In this document: positions 35,895 to 45,266 of the stretch, piece after piece
How positions within the stretch are numbered: the first letter of the stretch is position 1
Layout of the letters: every line of letters starts with the position of its first letter
Assembly (NCBI GenBank): GCA_021825445.1
Contig: JAKAHA010000002.1
Location: 50,461 to 114,460, forward strand
From: a bacterium
GTDB taxonomy: Bacteria; Patescibacteriota; Microgenomatia; UBA1406; GWC2-37-13
DNA: 64,000 bases
Direction: 5' to 3'
Notes under the pieces: model-generated
What the model saw: only the letters and a program-made list of their open reading frames with translations
What the model was told of the DNA's origin: nothing
The model's database searches: none
Program-made: the position numbers and the translations under genes

Positions 35895-35968
35895 AAATTT
35901 ATATATTTTTGAATGTAGTTATAGTCTGGATCACCGTCTTCACGAGATGACATAATCTCATTCATATT

Positions 35969-38623
35969 TTAGTTCGGATAATGACATTTTTTATATTTCT
36001 TCCCACTCCCGCACCAACATGGATCATTCCTTCCCAATTTTCCATGCGGTTTGGTGATTGCCTTGTCCGACGTAGCCTTGACGGAGTCAGGGTTATTTGC
36101 TTTAAAAGGATCAATTGAGGAGGCTGATTGCAGAACCATTCTTGCCTTGTCCGACGTAGCCTTGGCGAAGTCGGAGGTTGTTGAAATTTCAATTTTAAAC
36201 AATCTTCTTGTTATTTCAAAATTAATATTCCCAATCAATTTTTCAAACATTAAATATGCTTCGTTTTTATATTCAACCAGCGGATCAAGTTGACCATAAC
36301 CACGCAGATTAATTCCTTCTCGCAAATCTTCGATCGCCGTCAAATGATCCATCCAAAATTTATCGATCGTTGATAGTGCTACCGATTGAATAATATTTTC
36401 CCAAACTTCTTGACCTAATTTCTTTTGCCTGACATTATATTCTTTATCAATTACTTTATTCAAAAAGTTAATAATTTTTTCTTCATTTTTTGATTCAATC
36501 ATTGATAATAATTCTTTTTCATCAAACGGAATCATCATATTTAATTCCTGAATTAATTTCGTCTTATCATCATTCGTCAGTTGATCAATATTGATCATAT
36601 AATTATTGACAAGTACCGATATTTCTTCCTTATACATTTGTATGATCGTTTCCTTAGTAATTTGTTTTCGCAGTTCATAAACAATCTGTCTTTGTTTATT
36701 TAATACATCATCAAAATCAACCAGATGTTTTCTTATGTCAAAATTAAAACCCTCGACTTTTACCTGAGCTTGCTCTATCGCTTTGGAAACCATCGAATGG
36801 GTAAGAGGTTGATCTTCTGGAAAATTTAAAAAAGTCATCATCTTTGAAATTTGTTCTCCTCCAAAAATTCTCATTAAATCATCTTCAAGTGAAACAAAAA
36901 ATCTTGACTCACCAGGGTCGCCCTGACGACCCGAGCGTCCCCGTAGTTGATTGTCGATTCTTCTTGATTCATGTTTTTCTGTTCCTAAAACATATAGCCC
37001 ACCTAGTTTAACAACTTCATCGTGATTTCTTTGCCATTCATTCATCATTTTTTTATCAACTGGAACCGCCCCACCAAGAACAATATCAACTCCACGTCCA
37101 GCCATATTGGTCGCAACAGTTACCGCACCTTTTTCACCAGCAGAAGCAATTATTTTTGCTTCTTGTTCGTGATTTTTTGCATTAAGTAATTGATGAGGAA
37201 CGCCTTTATTTTTAAGCAACATCGAAAGATATTCATTTTTTTCGATCGAAGTTGTTCCAACCAATATCGGTCGACCAATCTTAAAGTTCTTAGCAATTTC
37301 CTCAACTACGGCATTAAATTTTCCCTTTTCAGTTTTATAGATCATGTCTGGAGCGTCTTTGCGTTTCATTGGCAAGTGAGTAGGAATTGAAATTACATCA
37401 GCATTATAAATTTTATGAAACTCTTCTGCTTCAGTTGTGGCAGTTCCTGTCATTCCTGCTAACTTTTTATACATTCTAAAATAATTCTGCAAAGAAACTG
37501 TTGCTAAAGTCTTTGACTCTCTCTGGATTGTGACACCTTCTTTTGCTTCAATTGCCTGATGCAATCCTTCTGAAAATCGTCTTCCTTGAAGTAGTCGACC
37601 AGTAAACTCGTCAACTATTATTACTTCATTGTCTTTGACAATATAATCTTTATCTCTCTTAAAAAGAGTGTTTGCTTTCAAAGAAGCTTCTATATGAAAG
37701 AGCGTATCAAAATCTTTTTCATAAATATTTGAAACATTTAAAATTCCCTCAATCTTTTTAATTCCCAAATCAGTTAAATTCGCAGTTCTTAATTTTTCAT
37801 CAATGACATAATCTATCTTTTCACTTAATTGATTAATAATTTTTGGATATAAATAATATTTTGATGTATCTTCTTCATTTGGAGCTGAAATAATGTGAGG
37901 AGTCCTTGCTTCATCAATTAGTACCGAATCTGCCTCGTCGATAATAGCAAAATAATATTTTCTTTGCACGGTATCTTTTTGACTCGACGCCATATTGTCC
38001 CGCAAATAATCAAATCCAAATTCGCTGTTGATCCCGTACGTGATATCGGCCTCATAAGCTTCTTTTCGCGATACCGACCTTAAATGTTGAAGACGCCAAT
38101 CGACAGTATCTTTATCAGTAAACTTCAAATCAAACAAAAAAGATTTTTCGGAAATCATCGCAGCTGTCGTTAACCCCAAAAAGTTAAAAACCGTACCCAT
38201 CCAACCACAGTCTCGTCTCGCCAAATAATCATTAACCGTGACTAAATGAACTCCTTTTCCTGACAATGCATTTAAATATAAAGCCGGTACCGAAGAAAGT
38301 GTTTTACCTTCTCCTGTTTTTTGCTCAGTAATCTTACCCTCATGAAGGGCAATCGCCGCAATAAGTTGAACATCAAAGTGACGTTGTCCTAAAGTCCGCC
38401 TAGCCGCCTCTCGAGACAGAGCAAAAGCCCAAGGTAAAACTTCATCTATTTTATTTTCATCTGCTTGAACAATTTTTTGAAGTTTTCTTGTTTCAACTAC
38501 AAAATCTTTATCCTTTAAGTCTCTAGCCTTATCTTCAAGATTATTTATCTCTCCAACTTTTTTTTGAAGTCGATTAATCTCTCGTTGATTGTAGTCAAAA
38601 AATGATTTGAAAATGTTAAACAT
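35969..38623 (-). CDS. secA: Preprotein translocase ATPase SecA
   Basis: IALHEGKITEQKTGEGKTL; TNMAGRGVDIVLGG; LRGRSGRQGDPGESRFF; C-terminal CWCGSGKKYKKCH. Confidence 0.97.
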   Translation of the reverse strand: MFNIFKSFFDYNQREINRLQKKVGEINNLEDKARDLKDKDFVVETRKLQKIVQADENKIDEVLPWAFALSREAARRTLGQRHFDVQLIAAIALHEGKITEQKTGEGKTLSSVPALYLNALSGKGVHLVTVNDYLARRDCGWMGTVFNFLGLTTAAMISEKSFLFDLKFTDKDTVDWRLQHLRSVSRKEAYEADITYGINSEFGFDYLRDNMASSQKDTVQRKYYFAIIDEADSVLIDEARTPHIISAPNEEDTSKYYLYPKIINQLSEKIDYVIDEKLRTANLTDLGIKKIEGILNVSNIYEKDFDTLFHIEASLKANTLFKRDKDYIVKDNEVIIVDEFTGRLLQGRRFSEGLHQAIEAKEGVTIQRESKTLATVSLQNYFRMYKKLAGMTGTATTEAEEFHKIYNADVISIPTHLPMKRKDAPDMIYKTEKGKFNAVVEEIAKNFKIGRPILVGTTSIEKNEYLSMLLKNKGVPHQLLNAKNHEQEAKIIASAGEKGAVTVATNMAGRGVDIVLGGAVPVDKKMMNEWQRNHDEVVKLGGLYVLGTEKHESRRIDNQLRGRSGRQGDPGESRFFVSLEDDLMRIFGGEQISKMMTFLNFPEDQPLTHSMVSKAIEQAQVKVEGFNFDIRKHLVDFDDVLNKQRQIVYELRKQITKETIIQMYKEEISVLVNNYMINIDQLTNDDKTKLIQELNMMIPFDEKELLSMIESKNEEKIINFLNKVIDKEYNVRQKKLGQEVWENIIQSVALSTIDKFWMDHLTAIEDLREGINLRGYGQLDPLVEYKNEAYLMFEKLIGNINFEITRRLFKIEISTTSDFAKATSDKARMVLQSASSIDPFKANNPDSVKATSDKAITKPHGKLGRNDPCWCGSGKKYKKCHYPN
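36060..36092. repeat. In-frame palindromic repeat in the secA C-terminal linker, copy A
   Basis: Minus strand encodes PDSVKATSDKA. Confidence 0.75.
36144..36176. repeat. In-frame palindromic repeat in the secA C-terminal linker, copy B
   Basis: TCCGAC...GTCGGA stem; minus strand encodes SDFAKATSDKA. Confidence 0.8.
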
Positions 38624-38700
38624 AGAAATATGATACTAATCTACAAATGAATTCTAATCTACGAATTATTTGCAGATTAGCATATATTCGTAGATTTGGA

Positions 38701-39399
38701 TCATTTAATAAAATATTCTTGTGGTATCACCAAAATTTTATACGCCGAATAAGTATTGTTTTTTTCCGACCCTGTTTTTTTAACAACAAAATGAACCGTG
38801 TCTCCTTCTTTTAATTTGCTAAATCCTATTGTTTCTTTTAGTAAAGTTTTAATGTTAACCATATATTGTTTCGTTCCCGTTTCAATATCTAGGCTATAAG
38901 TATTTTTGTCGCTCGTCAAAACTTTTATATTATATGTTTCTTTATTTATTTCAGTTATTTTCCCCGAATCGACTAAAAAATTTTCATCAATTAAAACAAT
39001 ATTAGCAGTGATGGTATTATCCGACACCACTCCACTGACAATTACATAATCGTTTTTTTCTATGTCATCTTTTTTTATTTCTTTTTTTGATGTTCCCAAA
39101 ACTTTAAAAACTTTGGTTAAAGTATCATCAAATTTTACTTGATTGACTTCATCTGAATTTATTTTCATACCATTTCCATCTCTACTTAAAACAAATCCTG
39201 AAATAGCTTTATTATTTTGTCTTCTAATTTCCAAAACTTTATTGGCAACTTTATCTTTTAGTTGTTGAATGTCTTTGTCAACCACAATCGATGGAGATGA
39301 TGAAGCAGTAGAGGATGGAGTTTGTCCCAAAGCAATTGAATTTGTGAAAAAACAATAGAACAATATAACAATGAAACAATTTTTTATGGCGTTTTTCAT
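38701..39399 (-). CDS. Secreted hypothetical protein (DUF5666-like beta domains)
   Basis: N-terminal signal peptide; VSGVVSDNTITANIVLI repeats. Confidence 0.6.
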   Translation of the reverse strand: MKNAIKNCFIVILFYCFFTNSIALGQTPSSTASSSPSIVVDKDIQQLKDKVANKVLEIRRQNNKAISGFVLSRDGNGMKINSDEVNQVKFDDTLTKVFKVLGTSKKEIKKDDIEKNDYVIVSGVVSDNTITANIVLIDENFLVDSGKITEINKETYNIKVLTSDKNTYSLDIETGTKQYMVNIKTLLKETIGFSKLKEGDTVHFVVKKTGSEKNNTYSAYKILVIPQEYFIK

Positions 39400-39830
39400 A
39401 ATTCGCTATCTATATAATAGACTTTAATAAATTTTTCTTGTGGTCTAAATTGTTTTTCTTTTGGATAAACAACGATTTTAATTGAATTTTCTCCAAGTGC
39501 CAAAGGAAATTCAAAATCAAATTTTTCATTCGTATTTTTAACTACCAAATCTTTGATTGGCGACTGAACGACGATTAAAGAATCTTTACTGACTATACCT
39601 TTAAAACGAATGGTATCTTTTTCGTAGATTGCATTGTTTGCCGGTTCGGTTAATTCTAATGATTTCATCTCAACTCCAGTTAAATTTGATGATACTATTT
39701 TTTCTTTGAGAGGTGGGATCACTTTATTTTTAGAAAGTTCTATATCCTTACTTTTTAAAGAAATAAAAACCGCTACGATTCCTCCAAAAAGCAAACCTAA
39801 TATAATGGCAACCACTGTTTCTTTTTTCAT
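39396..39830 (-). CDS. Membrane-anchored extracellular Ig-like domain protein
   Basis: TM at N-terminus then ELTEPANNAIYEKDTIRFKGIVSKDS...FPLALGENSIKIVVYP. Confidence 0.55.
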   Translation of the reverse strand: MKKETVVAIILGLLFGGIVAVFISLKSKDIELSKNKVIPPLKEKIVSSNLTGVEMKSLELTEPANNAIYEKDTIRFKGIVSKDSLIVVQSPIKDLVVKNTNEKFDFEFPLALGENSIKIVVYPKEKQFRPQEKFIKVYYIDSEL

Positions 39831-40687
39831 AGATTAATATTTTCTCTCAATACTTCTGGAATCGTCTCGATAATATTATTTACATTATACCAGTATCCTT
39901 TTGATTGAAAAAGCTTATCTCCTGTTTTTTTTAACAATATTGAAGCTATAACTACTGAAATCAAAGCAGGATTATTTGAAGATAATGCAGTTGTTAATCC
40001 CGCCAAGACGTCTCCCGTGCCACCTTTTGTCAACCCGGCGTTTCCACCTTCAATTAAATAAGTATCTTTTCCATCGGAAACAATATCAGTGATCGCTTTT
40101 AGTAAAATAATCGTTTTATATTTTTTTGCCATTTCTTCCATTAATTTAACTTTTTCTTTGAGTGGAAGATTGAGTATTGGTTGTCCAAATAAAGTCTCAA
40201 ATTCTTTTTGATGAGGTGTGATGATTGCGGTTTTTTTCAATTTTAATAGCCAATCTGCTTTCATCATTTGTAATGCACCGGCATCAAAGATAAATTGTTT
40301 TTCGGGAAAATTATTTATTAGCGATTTGGTTAAATTATAAGTGTATTTTGCTTCTTCCCCCTCACGCACCATACCTGATCCAACCAAAATTGAATCATCT
40401 TCTTTAACATATTCCATTAATTTTTCTTGGGGAACAATAATGCCATTTTGAAATTTTTTCTTCAATGATAAAAATATTTCTTGATTTTCTTCTGTGGATG
40501 AATAATGAACCATATCACAAAAATGAGAAGCAACTTCAGCAGCCCAAAGAGACGCCGAATGAAATAAGGAGGAACCTCCAATAATCAATACTCGACCATT
40601 TTGACCCTTGTGAGAGTTAGATTGGGGTAATTTTAATTTTTTTAGAAATGTTTGAATTGATTTAATATTTGATGTTTTAATAATCAT
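39827..40687 (-). CDS. nnrD: NAD(P)HX dehydratase-like (carbohydrate kinase family)
   Basis: SHKGQNGRVLIIGGSSLFHSA; TPHQKEFETLFG; GGNAGLTKGGTGDVLAGL. Confidence 0.82.
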   Translation of the reverse strand: MIIKTSNIKSIQTFLKKLKLPQSNSHKGQNGRVLIIGGSSLFHSASLWAAEVASHFCDMVHYSSTEENQEIFLSLKKKFQNGIIVPQEKLMEYVKEDDSILVGSGMVREGEEAKYTYNLTKSLINNFPEKQFIFDAGALQMMKADWLLKLKKTAIITPHQKEFETLFGQPILNLPLKEKVKLMEEMAKKYKTIILLKAITDIVSDGKDTYLIEGGNAGLTKGGTGDVLAGLTTALSSNNPALISVVIASILLKKTGDKLFQSKGYWYNVNNIIETIPEVLRENINL

Positions 40688-40787
40688 AGTTGTTCTATTG
40701 TTCCATTGCTTCATTGCTCCATTGTTTCAAAACAATGAAACAATTTAACAATGAAACAATGATTTAATGTTATAATTTTACATTATT

Positions 40788-42572
40788 ATGTTAACTCATG
40801 TTGAGCTTAGAAAAAAGTATGCAGATTTTTGTATAAAAAATGGTCATAAAGAAATTCCTGCAATTCCTCTTGTTCCTCAAAACGATCCCACAACTTTGTT
40901 TACCGGTAGCGGGATGCAACAGTTAGTTCCGTACCTACTTGGAGAACCGCACCCACTGGGAAAGAGGGTATTTGACATCCAACCTTGTATAAGAGCTCAG
41001 GATATCGATGAAGTCGGAGATAATCGCCATACAACATTTTTTGAAATGATGGGTAACTGGTCACTTGGAGATTATTTTAAAAAAGAACAACTGACTTGGT
41101 TTTGGAAATTTTTGACTGAAGAAATTGGTTTGGATAAAGAAAAACTTTACGTTACGGTTTTTGCCGGTGACAAAAAAAATAATTTATCTGCTGATGAAGA
41201 GTCAATAAAAATCTGGAAAGGTTTAGGAATTTCTGATGATCATATTGGAAAATATGGTCCGGAAAAAAATTGGTGGTCACGAGCTGGAGTACCTGACAAT
41301 ATGCCATCTGGCGAGCCTGGAGGACCAGATTCCGAAGTTTTTTTTGAATTTACTCAAATTCCTCATGACAAAAAATTTGGAGAAATTTGCCACGCTAATT
41401 GTGACTGTGGTAGGTTTATGGAAATTGGAAATTCGGTTTTTATGCAATACAAGAAGGTACCGTCTGGTACCTTCCAAGATCTGCCGGCAATGAATGTAGA
41501 TTTTGGTGGTGGACTGGAGAGAATAGCGGCTGCTTTAAACGATGATCCAGATATTTTTGAAACAGATTTATTTTCAAAAATAATTATTGAAATTGAAAGA
41601 ACCACAGGAAAAAAATATGATGTTAAAAATAAATCCAAGATGAGAATTATTGCCGATCATTTGAAAGGTGCGACTTTTCTAATCGCAGGTGGTGTCATCC
41701 CAGGCAATAAAGAACAGGGTTATATTTTGCGAAGATTACTTCGACGAAGTGCCTTAAAAATGTACGAGTTAACCGATGGAAAAACTACCGATTTTGCAGA
41801 AATTGCAGATACCGGAGTTCTTACAACTTATGACCAAGTACAAGGAATTGATAGAAATAAACTTAAAAAAGAAGTCGTTATGATAATCGGGGAAGAAATA
41901 AAAAAATTTAATTTGAGTATCACTCGAGGGTTAAGAGAAATTAAAAAAATAGAAAAAGTCGATGGAAAAATCGCTTTTGATCTTTATCAAAATTTTGGTT
42001 TTCCATATGAGTTGACTGAGGAACTTTTCAGAGAGAAAGGACAAAAGATAGATAAAAAACAGTTTGCAAATGAGTTTAATAAACACAAAGAATTATCTAG
42101 ATCTTCATCAGGAGCAAAATTTAAAGGTGGACTCGCCGATCATTCTGCTCAAACTATTAAATATCACACAGCTACTCACCTACTTCACCAGGCATTATTC
42201 GATGTCATAGGGTCTGATGTTAGACAAGAAGGATCAAATATAACGACGGAAAGACTTCGTTTTGATTTTGCATCAACCATAAAACCAACTGAGGAGCAAA
42301 TAAAAGAAGTTGTAAAAATAATAAATAAAAAAATTGAAGAAAAACTTCCCGTTGAATTTAAAATTATTCCAAAAGAAGAAGCGTTAAAACTTGGAGCAAA
42401 GTCTTTTTTTCGGGAAAAATATCCAGATATGGTTAAGGTCTATTTTATTGCAAATTATTCAAAAGAATTTTGCGGAGGACCGCATGTAAAAAATACCTCA
42501 GAAATTGAAAAAATAGAAATTTATAAATTTGAAAAGATAGGAAGTAACTTATATCGAATTTATGCAAAATAA
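40788..42572 (+). CDS. alaS: Alanyl-tRNA synthetase lacking the C-Ala domain
   Basis: TLFTGSGMQQLVPYLLGE; RHTTFFEMMGNWSLGDYFKKE; HTATHLLHQAL; FCGGPHVKNTSEI at the very C-terminus. Confidence 0.94.
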   Translation: MLTHVELRKKYADFCIKNGHKEIPAIPLVPQNDPTTLFTGSGMQQLVPYLLGEPHPLGKRVFDIQPCIRAQDIDEVGDNRHTTFFEMMGNWSLGDYFKKEQLTWFWKFLTEEIGLDKEKLYVTVFAGDKKNNLSADEESIKIWKGLGISDDHIGKYGPEKNWWSRAGVPDNMPSGEPGGPDSEVFFEFTQIPHDKKFGEICHANCDCGRFMEIGNSVFMQYKKVPSGTFQDLPAMNVDFGGGLERIAAALNDDPDIFETDLFSKIIIEIERTTGKKYDVKNKSKMRIIADHLKGATFLIAGGVIPGNKEQGYILRRLLRRSALKMYELTDGKTTDFAEIADTGVLTTYDQVQGIDRNKLKKEVVMIIGEEIKKFNLSITRGLREIKKIEKVDGKIAFDLYQNFGFPYELTEELFREKGQKIDKKQFANEFNKHKELSRSSSGAKFKGGLADHSAQTIKYHTATHLLHQALFDVIGSDVRQEGSNITTERLRFDFASTIKPTEEQIKEVVKIINKKIEEKLPVEFKIIPKEEALKLGAKSFFREKYPDMVKVYFIANYSKEFCGGPHVKNTSEIEKIEIYKFEKIGSNLYRIYAK

Positions 42573-42574
42573 CT

Positions 42575-42916
42575 ATGAAAAAACCTCTAATTGAATTTTC
42601 CGATTTTTTAAAACTTGATGCTAGAGCGGGTGAAATAAAAACCGCTGATCTTGTAGAAAATTCAAGTAAACTTCTTGAACTTACACTCGACTTGGGAGAA
42701 GAATATGGCGAAGTAACGATCCTCTCAGGTATTGCAAAATATTTTTCCCCGGAAACACTTATTGGAAAAAAAGTTCCTGTTATAGCAAATCTTGTCCCAA
42801 AACCTATGGCAGGAAAAATTTCAAATGGTTTTATCCTTATGGTTGACTTACCAGGACACATACCTCTTTTGATTGAATTACCCCCTTCTACCCCAAACGG
42901 TTCTATTTTGTGTTAA
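42575..42916 (+). CDS. Trbp111/MetG-C-like tRNA-binding domain protein
   Basis: DFLKLDARAGEIKTADLVENSSKLLELTLDLGEE; VPVIANLVPKPMAGKISNGFIL. Confidence 0.87.
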   Translation: MKKPLIEFSDFLKLDARAGEIKTADLVENSSKLLELTLDLGEEYGEVTILSGIAKYFSPETLIGKKVPVIANLVPKPMAGKISNGFILMVDLPGHIPLLIELPPSTPNGSILC

Positions 42917-43022
42917 CAACGATCATAATTTCCCACTTCTCCTACTTGACAAAATTTTAAAAAACGGTACAGTTATAAGGTGATTATTTTTAAATTACGA
43001 ATTAATAATTTTTAATACAAAT

Positions 43023-43841
43023 ATGCCAAAAGCAAAAAAAACAAAAAAAGAATCCTCGATCAGTGTCTCTCCTGTTACCTATTCTCAACCAAACAATAAT
43101 GTTCTTTATGCGATGATGGGGGTCATGACTCTTTTTATGGTTTTTATAACAATTAAAGTGTTTGCCTTAGAAAAAAAAATTGGCTCTATTGGAGTCGGTG
43201 GAGCAGTCGCTCAACAGGAATCACCAATATCAGTTCCCAATCTTAAAAAGATTGCTAAAGAACTTAAATTAAATACAGGAAAATTTGATAAATGTTTGGA
43301 TTCCGGAGAAAAAAAATCTCTTGTTGAAAAAGATGCAACCTATGGACAAAGTCTTGGCGTTCAAGGAACTCCAGGGTTTTTTATTAATGGACAATTTTTG
43401 GCAGGAGCTTTTCCATTTCAGTTTTTTAAGGAAATAATTGACAAACAAATTGATGGAACAGCGTCAAGTGAATGTACGGCTTATTCAACTGAATTACAAA
43501 AATATTGTTCTGATCCGGCAAATTTAAATTTTAATCCTGCTGCAAAACCAGTCGATTTAGCAAAAAGTGTTGCAACAGGTGCAAAAAACGGCAAAGTTAC
43601 CATCGTTGAATTTTCCGACTTTGAATGTCCTTACTGTATCCGTGCTTTCCCAACAGTAGAACAAATATTGAAAGAATATAAAAAAGATGTAACTTTGTAC
43701 TTTAAACAATATCCGTTAGTACAGATTCACCAGAATGCACAAAAAGCAGCTGAAGCTTCACTTTGTGCACAGGACCAAGGAAAATTCTGGGAATGGCACA
43801 ATAAAGTATTTTCTATAGAATCTGCCATCCAAGCTCAATAA
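43023..43841 (+). CDS. Membrane-anchored DsbA-like thioredoxin-fold protein with permuted half order
   Basis: cis-Pro half (GVQGTPGFFINGQFLAGAFPF) precedes CPYC half (VTIVEFSDFECPYCIRAFPTVEQ). Confidence 0.82.
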   Translation: MPKAKKTKKESSISVSPVTYSQPNNNVLYAMMGVMTLFMVFITIKVFALEKKIGSIGVGGAVAQQESPISVPNLKKIAKELKLNTGKFDKCLDSGEKKSLVEKDATYGQSLGVQGTPGFFINGQFLAGAFPFQFFKEIIDKQIDGTASSECTAYSTELQKYCSDPANLNFNPAAKPVDLAKSVATGAKNGKVTIVEFSDFECPYCIRAFPTVEQILKEYKKDVTLYFKQYPLVQIHQNAQKAAEASLCAQDQGKFWEWHNKVFSIESAIQAQ

Positions 43842-43854
43842 TAAAATCAATTTG

Positions 43855-43926
43855 TGATCCTAATCGGAATCGAACCGATGTTTACAGGATGAGAACCTGC
43901 CGTCCTGACCACTAGACGATAGGACC
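43855..43926 (-). tRNA. tRNA-Glu (CTC), CCA not encoded
   Basis: Minus strand GGTCCTATCGTCTAGTGGTCAGGACGGCAGGTTCTCATCCTGTAAACATCGGTTCGATTCCGATTAGGATCA; loop ttCTCat. Confidence 0.9.
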
Positions 43927-43961
43927 AAGCTGAGCTTGGTCTACCCTCGCTTAGCGAGGGG
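43924..43961. repeat. Double hairpin repeat overlapping the tRNA-Glu 5' end
   Basis: GACCAAGC-tga-GCTTGGTC followed by CCCTCGC-tta-GCGAGGG. Confidence 0.7.
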
Positions 43962-44011
43962 ACCTTCAGTTTGACTTTCAAAGTGCTATCAGGTAATATT
44001 TTAACATTAAT

Positions 44012-44038
44012 CCCCTGATTTGCGAGGGGGTTTTGTTT
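44012..44038 (+). terminator. Terminator-like hairpin and T-rich tract just upstream of greA
   Basis: CCCCT-gatttgcg-AGGGG then ggttttgttt; alternative stem ATCAGG (43988-43993)/CCTGAT (44014-44019). Confidence 0.45.
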
Positions 44039-44042
44039 AAAT

Positions 44043-44501
44043 ATGACAAAAATACAATTAACTCAAAAAGGCTTTAACGATCTGCAACTTGAATTGGAAG
44101 ATCTACTAATTAATAAAAAACCTAAAGCCATCGATAGATTAACTAAAGCTCGTTCGATGGGTGATTTATCTGAAAATAGTGAATACACCGCAGCCAAGGA
44201 GGAACGCGAATTTGTTGAAGGAAGGATTAAAGAGATCCAGGCAATTTTGGATAACGCTGAAGTTAATCTAGTTTATAAAGCAGGTAACCAAATCGAGATT
44301 GGATCGACTGTCGTCGTAGAAACTAATGGAGAAAAAGATTCTTTTCAAATAGTTGGTGAGTTCGAAGCCGATCCGATGAATAAAAAACTTTCTCAAAATT
44401 CTCCGATTGGTCAAGCCTTGATTGATAAAAAGGTTGGAGATCAGGTTGAAGTAAACATTCCTGCCGGAAAAGTCCAGTATAAAATAGTTGACATTAAATA
44501 A
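44043..44501 (+). CDS. greA: Transcription elongation factor GreA
   Basis: LTQKGFNDLQLELEDL; MGDLSENSEYTAAKEEREFVEGRI; SPIGQALIDKKVGDQVEV. Confidence 0.95.
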   Translation: MTKIQLTQKGFNDLQLELEDLLINKKPKAIDRLTKARSMGDLSENSEYTAAKEEREFVEGRIKEIQAILDNAEVNLVYKAGNQIEIGSTVVVETNGEKDSFQIVGEFEADPMNKKLSQNSPIGQALIDKKVGDQVEVNIPAGKVQYKIVDIK

Positions 44502-44503
44502 TT

Positions 44504-45157
44504 TTATTTATTAAACAGGTTTTTCAAAATTGTAAAAGCTCTGTCGACATTATTTGCATCTATTATCAAAGTTATTTCATGTGAAGTTGAAACCACTTCA
44601 ATAACGTTAATTCCTTCCCAAGCCAATGGTTTTAGAATATAATAATAAACCCCAGGAGTATTGATATTTTCTTCAGCTAATTTTATTGTCACTGAAGATA
44701 AGTTGTTAAATCTAAAAATTATTTTTTCATGCTGATATATTTTTTCAATCTCTTGTTTTAATTCAGTACTGGCAATAATCGTTGTTTCAAAAACACCTTC
44801 TGTAATTGTTCCAAAATAGTCCCTTTGCGAATTAATTGTTTCTAACAATCTTTGATGTTTCAAAATCAATGTTCCTGAGTTAGCCACCGTGAATTCAATC
44901 AAATTTGACCTAACAATTATGTCGGGTGAATTTTTAAATACCTTGCCTATATCTACTTTATTTGATGTTTTTATCGACAACCTTTTTAAAGCCATAACAA
45001 TAGCACCTTCTTTTACTTTTTTATAAAGTTCTTTCTCAATTTCCGGTTTAATAATCCTGGCCAAAGCCGAAAGATTGATAATTCCCTCACAAAGGCTTTC
45101 TTCAAGAAATGGCGTTTTTTTGACTATTTTTTCAACGATTTCGGGTATAGTGATCAT
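44504..45157 (-). CDS. Hypothetical protein, possible ACT-like domain at C-terminus
   Basis: SSVTIKLAEENINTPGVYYYILKPLAWEGINVIEVVSTSHEITLIID resembles ACT domain. Confidence 0.5.
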   Translation of the reverse strand: MITIPEIVEKIVKKTPFLEESLCEGIINLSALARIIKPEIEKELYKKVKEGAIVMALKRLSIKTSNKVDIGKVFKNSPDIIVRSNLIEFTVANSGTLILKHQRLLETINSQRDYFGTITEGVFETTIIASTELKQEIEKIYQHEKIIFRFNNLSSVTIKLAEENINTPGVYYYILKPLAWEGINVIEVVSTSHEITLIIDANNVDRAFTILKNLFNK

Positions 45158-45266
45158 AATTTGTTAGTATTTTAACATTTTATATGTTTTTTGTCAAATT
45201 ATATTAAAAAATTGACATTCCCATTCTAGCCGTTATAATAATCTGATTGTTAAGTTGACTTAGCTT

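Noticed and set aside
41454-41473. 20-bp perfect palindrome AAGGTACCgtctGGTACCTT in alaS as another in-frame insertion
   Set aside because: The protein segment between QY and NVD has the same length as in E. coli AlaRS as I recall it, so insertion is not supported; may be chance or local conversion.
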